Translations under genes and position numbers: made by a program
Notes under the pieces: generated by a model
What the model was told of the DNA's origin: nothing
The model's database searches: none
Seen by the model: the letters and a program-made list of their open reading frames with translations, nothing else
Assembly: GCA_964384645.1 (NCBI GenBank)
Contig: CAYLKL010000004.1
Coordinates: 1-64,000, forward strand
Reading direction: 5' to 3'
Source: DAORIO01 sp964384645
Lineage (GTDB): Bacteria; Patescibacteriota; Minisyncoccia; Phycocordibacterales; UBA9973
DNA: 64,000 bases
Shown: positions 59,063 to 64,000 of the stretch, piece by piece
How positions within the stretch are numbered: position 1 is the first letter of the stretch
Layout: every line of letters starts with the position of its first letter

Positions 59063-59596
59063 TTAAATTTCTTTGTAATCGTATTCTCCTGGTTTTAATT
59101 TTATTTCTTGAACAGGTAGAAGTCTTATAAAAGCACGGCCTACAATTGCGTTTTCGTCTAGTGTACCCCAAGCTCTTGAATCAGAACTTTCTGTTCGATT
59201 GTCTCCCATAACAAAATAATCGTCTGGGCCAAGCTCCCAAGTTTTGTCAGTGTCGGCAGATTTTTTCGCTATATATGGTTCATCAAGAACTATTCCATCA
59301 GCATTATCTTTTGGAAATATTGTAACTGTTCCGTTGTTTACCTCGATTTTTTCTCCAGGTAAACCAATGATTCTTTTAATGTAAAATTTACTTTTGTCTG
59401 TTGGGGGTCTGAAAACAATAATATCGCCTCGATGGGGTTCTTGAAATCTATAAGTTAATTCGTCGACTATTAAATATTCGCCATCAGAAAATGTCGGATC
59501 CATAGAGTGGCCTGAGACAATAAAAGGCTGGGCAACAAAGGCTCTGATAGGGATGACTACAACTAAGACAACTAGTATAAATCTTATAAGTTCCAT
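59063..59596 (-). CDS. lepB: Type I signal peptidase
   Basis: 177 aa. Membrane anchor ELIRFILVVLVVVIPIRAFV, catalytic Ser in VSGHSMDPTF, catalytic Lys in FYIKRIIGLPGEKI, and the conserved VMGDNRTESSDSRAWG. Cuts signal peptides from the many exported proteins of this genome. The open frame extends to 59629, but the extended -10 fixes the start at 59596. First gene of the lepB-hisS-def-fmt operon. Confidence 0.95.
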   Translation of the reverse strand: MELIRFILVVLVVVIPIRAFVAQPFIVSGHSMDPTFSDGEYLIVDELTYRFQEPHRGDIIVFRPPTDKSKFYIKRIIGLPGEKIEVNNGTVTIFPKDNADGIVLDEPYIAKKSADTDKTWELGPDDYFVMGDNRTESSDSRAWGTLDENAIVGRAFIRLLPVQEIKLKPGEYDYKEI

Positions 59597-59607
59597 ATAT
59601 AGACGCC

Positions 59608-59616
59608 ATTTTACCA
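59608..59616 (-). promoter_or_regulatory. Extended -10 of lepB operon
   Basis: Minus strand: TGG-TAAAAT, 11 nt before ATG 59596. Confidence 0.6.
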
Positions 59617-59672
59617 CATAAGTTGTCAAGTCACCAAGTCTGGGGTTTTTCCATACCTTTTTGTTGTTCTGG

Positions 59673-59681
59673 TGATATAAT
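59673..59681 (+). promoter_or_regulatory. Extended -10 of pth, leaderless
   Basis: TGA-TATAAT, 6 n before ATG 59688. Confidence 0.72.
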
Positions 59682-59687
59682 TTCTAA

Positions 59688-60284
59688 ATGTTTTATTTTT
59701 TCGGATTGGGAAACCCAGGAGAGGAATATGAGAATACTCGCCACAATGCCGGACGGATGGCGCTTTTGACTATTGCTAAGAAAAATAAATTTTCTGATTG
59801 GAAAAGTGACAAGATAATAAAAGCACTAATTTCAAAAGGAGAAATTACTGGAAAGAAGGTAACTTTTGTGTTGCCTGAAACTTTTATGAATAATTCTGGA
59901 AATTCTGCCGTGCCTATTATAAAAAGTAAAAATGATTTGAAAAAACTCGTTGTTGTTTATGACGAAATGGATATGCCGCTTAGTAAAATAAAATTGGCAT
60001 TTGACAGAAGCTCTGGTGGTCACAACGGACTCGAATCAATAATAAAAAAAGTTAAGAGTCGAGAATTTTTGCGAATCAGAATTGGTGTTTCTAAAATGAC
60101 AGCAAAAGGTTTGGCCAAAAAACCAAGCGGAGAAGAAGCAGTCATAAAACATCTTATGAAAAAATTCTCTGCGGATGAAATGGATGAACTAAAAAAGGTT
60201 TTCAAAAGGGTAGAGAGTGCTATGGAAATTTTTGTAACGGAAGGGAAGGACAAGGCGATGAGTATAGCGAATCAAGATAAATAA
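59688..60284 (+). CDS. pth: Peptidyl-tRNA hydrolase
   Basis: Recycles peptidyl-tRNA released by stalled ribosomes; 198 aa. FFGLGNPGEEYENTRHNAGR contains the catalytic His, LPETFMNNSG the Asn, VVYDEMDMPL the Asp, and SSGGHNGLESI the tRNA-binding loop. The leaderless start is well placed. Confidence 0.96.
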   Translation: MFYFFGLGNPGEEYENTRHNAGRMALLTIAKKNKFSDWKSDKIIKALISKGEITGKKVTFVLPETFMNNSGNSAVPIIKSKNDLKKLVVVYDEMDMPLSKIKLAFDRSSGGHNGLESIIKKVKSREFLRIRIGVSKMTAKGLAKKPSGEEAVIKHLMKKFSADEMDELKKVFKRVESAMEIFVTEGKDKAMSIANQDK

Positions 60285-60314
60285 AAAAAGCCTCTTAGAT
60301 TAGAGGCTTTTTTT
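60283..60314. terminator. Bidirectional terminator overlapping a stop codon
   Basis: AAAAAAAGCCTCT tagatt AGAGGCTTTTTTT. The last codons of the minus-strand gene 60295-60669 lie in the stem. Confidence 0.88.
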
Positions 60315-60669
60315 GTTTTACAAAAAGTTCACTGCAAAATTTCTTTAAAAATTCATCAACATTAACACCTTCCCAGTTATTAAATAAATCAGCCTGAAGT
60401 GCTGCGCTTTTTTTCTTTGTAGCAATTAATTTTAGTAGATTAGAGAGCAAAAGAATACCATAGAGAATTGATGCAGAGAATAATGGCCAAAATATTATAT
60501 ATATTGGAAGTTTGCTTATATAATTGAATAGAACGGTTAATGTGGATAATACAATAAGCAAACTAATATATATTAAATTTTTTATAACCCCGTGTCTTAG
60601 CTTGTTTAGTGTTGGTTCGTGATACTGGGTGATTAGATTTCTAGTTTCGAAGTATTCTTTTTGTGTCAT
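60295..60669 (-). CDS. Membrane protein, two helices (124 aa)
   Basis: Two membrane segments (LIYISLLIVLSTLTVLFNYI and PIYIIFWPLFSASILYGILL) between cytoplasmic ends. No family recognised. Promoter at 60697-60725. Confidence 0.65.
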   Translation of the reverse strand: MTQKEYFETRNLITQYHEPTLNKLRHGVIKNLIYISLLIVLSTLTVLFNYISKLPIYIIFWPLFSASILYGILLLSNLLKLIATKKKSAALQADLFNNWEGVNVDEFLKKFCSELFVKQKKPLI

Positions 60670-60696
60670 GATGTATAGTTTTTAAGTATTTTCGGT

Positions 60697-60725
60697 AGTG
60701 TACAGTTAAATTGCTAATTTGTCAA
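60697..60725 (-). promoter_or_regulatory. Promoter of 60669 gene
   Basis: Minus strand: TTGACA (60725-60720), 17-nt spacer, TACACT (60702-60697). Confidence 0.65.
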
Positions 60726-60731
60726 AGCATC

Positions 60732-60772
60732 AAAAAAACGCCCTCCGTCAGTTGGCGGAGGGCGTTTTTTTT
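60732..60772. terminator. Intrinsic terminator
   Basis: CGCCCTCCG tcagttgg CGGAGGGCG with A- and T-runs, 40 nt past the rpsA stop. Confidence 0.9.
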
Positions 60773-60810
60773 AAGTCTAATAGTCTATGTTCTATCCTCT
60801 AACATCTAGA

Positions 60811-61884
60811 CTATTTCTTTTCGTTTAAGAAAAGAAGAGTCATCTTTTGATCCTTCGGCTCAAATAGAGTTACTTGGAAGTTATAGGTCTTTCCAAGTTC
60901 CAACATTTCTCGAAGTTTCATTTCTGAATCAAATTGAGAGTTGTGAACAAGTCCAGCAACACCTTCTTTGATAGAAACAAGCGCTCCGTGTTTGTTGTGT
61001 TTGATAACAACACCACGAACGATATCACCTTTGTTTATTTTTCCTTCAAATTCTTTCCAAGGATTTTCTCGTAGAGCTTTGATAGATAGAGAAACTTTTC
61101 CTTCTTTGATTTCAATAATTTTAGCTTTTACTTTGTCTCCAACTTTGAATCGAGATTTTGTATCATCAACTAGACCCCAATCAATTTCTGAAATGTGAAC
61201 AAGTCCTTCTAGTCCTTCTTCAAGTTTTAGAAATACTCCGAAGTCTACTATTCCAGTTACAGTACATTCAACTTCATCTCCGAGAACATATTTGTTGACC
61301 ATATTATCCCTTACTTCTGTGTCAGATCCTTTTTCAGAGAAAATAAGTTTTCCTTCTTTTGGTAGGGCATTGATAACAATAACGCTGATCTTTTCTCCAA
61401 CAAGCTTTTTAAGTTCGTGGTAGATTTTGTCTTTGTCTGAATCATTTACTCGTGGATAGTGTTCAGGTCGTAATTGACTTGCAGGTAGAAAACCAGAAAT
61501 ACCTTGCCAGTCTAAAATAAGACCACCTTTGTTTGCATCTTTGATCGGGATTTCAAGAACAGTCTTTGATTTGATAAGTCTGTCTGCTTCACTCCAAATA
61601 AGTGCTTGTTTAGCTTCTTTTAGAGATAGTTCAAAATAACCATCAGGATTGTTTATATCAACGATTTTCGCCTTGATAACATCTCCGATACTTACTTTCT
61701 TGATTATTTCTTTTGCGTTTTGAAATTCTTTACCATAAATAATACCTGTTCCAAATGGGGCAAGTGATATATAGATAGAAGATTTATCGATAGCAATAAC
61801 CGGACCTTCAACTAATGAATCGATTGTTGGCGGATTTGCCTCTTTTTCAACTAATGTCTTTAATTCTGCGTTTGTGTCAATCAT
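60811..61884 (-). CDS. rpsA: Ribosomal protein S1
   Basis: 357 aa with four S1 (OB-fold) repeats at about residues 25-95, 105-185, 198-270 and 283-355. The third and fourth are the clearest (GIVDFGVFLKLEEGLEGLVH; HNKHGALVSIKEGVAGLVHN). S1 captures mRNA on the 30S subunit. With no anti-Shine-Dalgarno in 16S, S1 may carry more of the burden for leadered mRNAs. E. coli S1 has six repeats. Starts at ATG 61884 after a hairpin leader. Confidence 0.94.
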   Translation of the reverse strand: MIDTNAELKTLVEKEANPPTIDSLVEGPVIAIDKSSIYISLAPFGTGIIYGKEFQNAKEIIKKVSIGDVIKAKIVDINNPDGYFELSLKEAKQALIWSEADRLIKSKTVLEIPIKDANKGGLILDWQGISGFLPASQLRPEHYPRVNDSDKDKIYHELKKLVGEKISVIVINALPKEGKLIFSEKGSDTEVRDNMVNKYVLGDEVECTVTGIVDFGVFLKLEEGLEGLVHISEIDWGLVDDTKSRFKVGDKVKAKIIEIKEGKVSLSIKALRENPWKEFEGKINKGDIVRGVVIKHNKHGALVSIKEGVAGLVHNSQFDSEMKLREMLELGKTYNFQVTLFEPKDQKMTLLFLNEKK

Positions 61885-62024
61885 AATTTTTTCAATAAAA
61901 AAAACCGTTTGGCGGTTTTGTAATAATTTCTCGGGTTTCAGGTGTTTTTTCTAACCTGAGGGTTATTCCAAGAAAGTACCGCTAGTAATGGAGAGATTTT
62001 GCCACAAGAGCCGGTATTTTGCAA
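61885..62024 (-). promoter_or_regulatory. rpsA promoter and hairpin leader
   Basis: Minus strand: TTGCAA (62024-62019), 17-nt spacer ending TGG, CAAAAT (62001-61996). The ~105-nt leader has a TCAGGT/ACCTGA hairpin (61938-61959) and then AAAACCG/CGGTTTT with a T8 run (61901-61919), a complete terminator shape 16 nt before the ATG. Looks like an attenuator; regulation by S1 is inference. Confidence 0.6.
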
Positions 62025-62048
62025 GACTATTGTAAAAAGACGTAAATA

Positions 62049-62057
62049 TGGTATTAT
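62049..62057 (+). promoter_or_regulatory. Extended -10 of 62098 gene
   Basis: TGG-TATTAT; leader about 35 nt. Divergent from rpsA. Confidence 0.55.
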
Positions 62058-62097
62058 TTCGCAGAACCTAATTCGAACCTATAAAAACCTAAAATGT

Positions 62098-62586
62098 ATG
62101 AATGAAATAAACAAAAAAATTGAAATTTCTGTATTCCTAAAGAAACTTAACCCAGCTGAAATTTTAACTGAATTTAATCTGATTGATTACAAAATTAAAT
62201 ACCTTATTGGTGTTTTGGCAGTCCTATCTTTGTTTTTATTTTCGCTTTCAATTGTCAGACTGCTTGTTGAAAAAAAATCTGACACAATAGAAAAGATAAG
62301 GAAGTCTGAGTACTTGTATGTGTATTCTGGTGTAGTTTTTGTCATGGCGTTGGTTTTGACTGTGTTTTCTATGAATGATAATTTTTTCTTTGTATACCTT
62401 GTTGCTGGATTTTTCCTTTTTGTCGTTATAATTTTATTGACCGGATATGTTTTTAAATCATTTTTTGATAGCTCAAAGAATAAAATCAAAGCAGAATCTA
62501 CAGTTAATTCATCTTCTCAAAATGTAAGGGTGATCAAGAGTTTTGAAAATAGAAAAGAAGACTATGAAGAACATTTGGGCATTTGA
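62098..62586 (+). CDS. Membrane protein, three helices (162 aa)
   Basis: Starts at ATG 62098 (the open frame reaches back to 61999, across the promoter). Helices: YLIGVLAVLSLFLFSLSIV, LYVYSGVVFVMALVLTVF and FVYLVAGFFLFVVIILLTGY. C-terminal cytoplasmic tail. No family recognised. Confidence 0.68.
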   Translation: MNEINKKIEISVFLKKLNPAEILTEFNLIDYKIKYLIGVLAVLSLFLFSLSIVRLLVEKKSDTIEKIRKSEYLYVYSGVVFVMALVLTVFSMNDNFFFVYLVAGFFLFVVIILLTGYVFKSFFDSSKNKIKAESTVNSSSQNVRVIKSFENRKEDYEEHLGI

Positions 62587-62606
62587 TCATAAGAATCCAA
62601 AACCGC

Positions 62607-62640
62607 AAAACCTATGGGTAAATCCCCTAGGTTTTTTTTA
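62607..62640 (+). terminator. Intrinsic terminator
   Basis: AAACCTAtGGG taaat CCCcTAGGTTTTTTTT. Confidence 0.82.
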
Positions 62641-62647
62641 TTATTTT

Positions 62648-62656
62648 TGGTAAAAT
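62648..62656 (+). promoter_or_regulatory. Extended -10, leaderless
   Basis: TGG-TAAAAT, 6 nt before ATG 62663. Probably also serves the two genes downstream. Confidence 0.68.
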
Positions 62657-62662
62657 ACAGCT

Positions 62663-63274
62663 ATGATTATCACATATCACGGGGGTCAGTGCGTCAAAAT
62701 TGTATATGGTGATACAACGATTGCAATTAACCCAGGTTCAAAATCTACAAAAATTTCAAGTTCTTTTGGGGCAGATATTGCTTTGTCTTCTGCAAATATT
62801 GAAGAAACAAACGGTTTCGACAGTGTTACGCGTGGAGACAAAGAACCTTTTAAAATTTCAGGTCCAGGAGAGTACGAAGTAAAAGACGTAATGATAAAGG
62901 GGGTGGGGGTAACTTCAAGTAAAGATGGAAAAGAATTTATGAATACTGCTTATTCTTTTATGATCGACAGCATTAATTGTTTAGTTTTAGGTCCTATAAA
63001 CGAGCCTATACCAACTGAAAAAAGAGAAAACCTAGGAACTCCAGACATAGTATTTTTAACAATATCAAATATGAAGATCTCTGATGCATACAAGCATGCT
63101 GTTTCTTATGATCCTAGTATTATAATTCCACTTGATTACGAGGCAGATAAAAACTTGTTAGCTCAATTTTTGAAAGAGGCAGGGCAAAATCCAAAGGCAG
63201 AAGAAAAATTGGTTTACAAAAAGAAAGATTTAGACGGAAAAGAGGCTGAAGTAGCTATTTTAGAAAAAGTTTAA
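62663..63274 (+). CDS. Metallo-beta-lactamase-fold protein, ligands lost
   Basis: 203 aa. Overall pattern of UlaG-like MBL proteins (MIITYHGGQCVKIVYGDTTI, ISGPGEYEVKDVMIKGVGV, DIVFLTISN, IIPLDYEADKN). The HxHxDH signature is not present and the first His-rich site reads GADIALSSAN, so metal hydrolase activity is doubtful. 2 nt from the next gene; both precede gyrA. Confidence 0.8.
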   Translation: MIITYHGGQCVKIVYGDTTIAINPGSKSTKISSSFGADIALSSANIEETNGFDSVTRGDKEPFKISGPGEYEVKDVMIKGVGVTSSKDGKEFMNTAYSFMIDSINCLVLGPINEPIPTEKRENLGTPDIVFLTISNMKISDAYKHAVSYDPSIIIPLDYEADKNLLAQFLKEAGQNPKAEEKLVYKKKDLDGKEAEVAILEKV

Positions 63275-63276
63275 AA

Positions 63277-63609
63277 ATGAAGCAATTTATAAGACAACTT
63301 AGAAAAAAGCCAGCACACGTAAAAGAGAGAATTGCTCTCGGTACAACTTTTGTTGGCACAATTGTTTTGGTTTTCTTCTGGGTTACTATTGTTAGGTATG
63401 AAATTTTGCCAAAACAAAACTTGGCTAAATCAAAATCACCGTTTGAAACAGTTGGTGATATATTTAAGTCTGCTTATAAGGGAACTGTTGCGAGCGTTGG
63501 CAGTATCGGAAGTACTGAAGATAAAAATATCGGTGAAGGAAAGTTGATCGTTGTTCCACAGGAAGAAGTTTACGGGAAAAGTAGTAATAGTTTAGAATTA
63601 AGTCAATAA
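63277..63609 (+). CDS. Membrane-anchored hypothetical protein (110 aa)
   Basis: A cytoplasmic basic N-terminus (MKQFIRQLRKKPAHVKER), one membrane helix (IALGTTFVGTIVLVFFWVTI) and an exterior tail of about 65 residues. No family recognised. In the MBL-gyrA unit; 6 nt before gyrA. Confidence 0.7.
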   Translation: MKQFIRQLRKKPAHVKERIALGTTFVGTIVLVFFWVTIVRYEILPKQNLAKSKSPFETVGDIFKSAYKGTVASVGSIGSTEDKNIGEGKLIVVPQEEVYGKSSNSLELSQ

Positions 63610-63615
63610 AATTTT

Positions 63616-64000
63616 ATGTCAGGAAAAGATAAATACAGAGATAAGTCTAAAGACGAAGGTGAAAAGAAAAATGAAATTGTTTTAGATACAAATATTGTTA
63701 CTGAAATGAGAGAATCATACATTGCGTACGCGATGTCTGTTATTGTTTCTCGAGCGCTTCCTGATGTACGAGACGGATTGAAACCAGTTCATCGAAGAAT
63801 TCTTTATGCTATGCACGAAATGGGACTTACTTCTGGTTCTCGTCCGCGTAAATCAGCTGCGGTTGTTGGAGATGTTTTGGGAAAGTATCACCCTCATGGT
63901 GACACAGCTGTTTATGATTCTATGGTTAACATGGCGCAACCTTTCGGCTATAGATATCCGTTGATTATAGGACAAGGAAACTTCGGTTCTATTGATGGTG
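63616..64000 (+). CDS. gyrA: DNA gyrase subunit A (5' part)
   Basis: Starts at ATG 63616 and runs off the window. After a charged N-terminal tail it reads [40 protein letters not shown] and [20 protein letters not shown], which identify GyrA or ParC. The quinolone-determining region is present ([10 protein letters not shown]). The catalytic Tyr lies past the window end. GyrA is preferred over ParC for these motifs, not certain. Confidence 0.93.
   Translation, partial: MSGKDKYRDKSKDEGEKKNEIVLDTNIVTEMRESYIAYAMSVIVSRALPDVRDGLKPVHRRILYAMHEMGLTSGSRPRKSAAVVGDVLGKYHPHGDTAVYDSMVNMAQPFGYRYPLIIGQGNFGSIDG

Noticed and set aside
1..64000. CRISPR array
   Set aside because: No regularly spaced identical short repeats and no cas genes were seen.
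1..64000. Alternative genetic code (TGA as Gly or Trp)
   Set aside because: Genes end normally with TGA (for example 19721, 38184) and no conserved protein contains internal TGA.

Overview
The window is a piece of a small, AT-rich bacterial genome that most likely belongs to the Candidate Phyla Radiation (Patescibacteria), probably a Parcubacteria-type lineage. This rests on the divergent 16S 3' end, the unlinked 16S gene, many short hypothetical proteins, a stand-alone GIY-YIG gene, large secreted Ig/cohesin/dockerin-like proteins and the standard genetic code (TAA, TAG and TGA all end genes). The placement is inferred from gene content, not from a tree.

Layout. 1-4 kb: the 3' end of 16S rRNA, a DUF192 gene and a class I ribonucleotide reductase pair (nrdB, nrdA). 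4-12 kb: single-gene transcription units separated by long palindromic spacers, including a surface Ig-repeat protein with an in-frame stop, a helicase fused to a sigma-70 region 4-like domain, and RNase P RNA. 12-14.9 kb: a secreted protein with a Bacteroidota-like C-terminus, a membrane/coiled-coil protein, two candidate small RNAs, a 22-bp-stem hairpin and a 28-residue Lys/Ala peptide. 15-30 kb: secA followed by a co-directional surface-protein cluster (PE-rich membrane protein, giant repeat protein, WxL-like protein, DUF916-like protein, dockerin-like protein, GIY-YIG nuclease, two cohesin-like membrane proteins), then a glucosaminidase-like protein. 31-45 kb: dnaE, rnhB, several secreted proteins, a SET-domain protein, truB, dedA, a DEAD-box helicase, DUF2914 and a VanY-type peptidase. 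45-55 kb: an accessory region of small ORFs, most with their own promoter and terminator and sharing repeated intergenic units. 55-64 kb: housekeeping genes (tRNA-Asn, hpf, lepB-hisS-def-fmt, pth, rpsA, gyrA).

Two features link the window. The 16S tail keeps helix 45 but lacks the anti-Shine-Dalgarno core, and I found no Shine-Dalgarno sequence at the starts I checked. At the same time many genes have an (extended) -10 element ending only 6-8 nt before the start codon, so transcription would begin at or next to the ATG. Initiation therefore looks largely leaderless or SD-independent. The second feature is the organisation of accessory genes as self-contained units (promoter, often a leader hairpin, one ORF, terminator, palindromic spacer). 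One spacer family has a conserved core but arms that differ between copies while staying self-complementary.

Limits: a 100-N scaffold gap lies at 22608-22707, and one gene nearby is frameshifted. Family assignments come from recognising motifs by eye; no database search was run.
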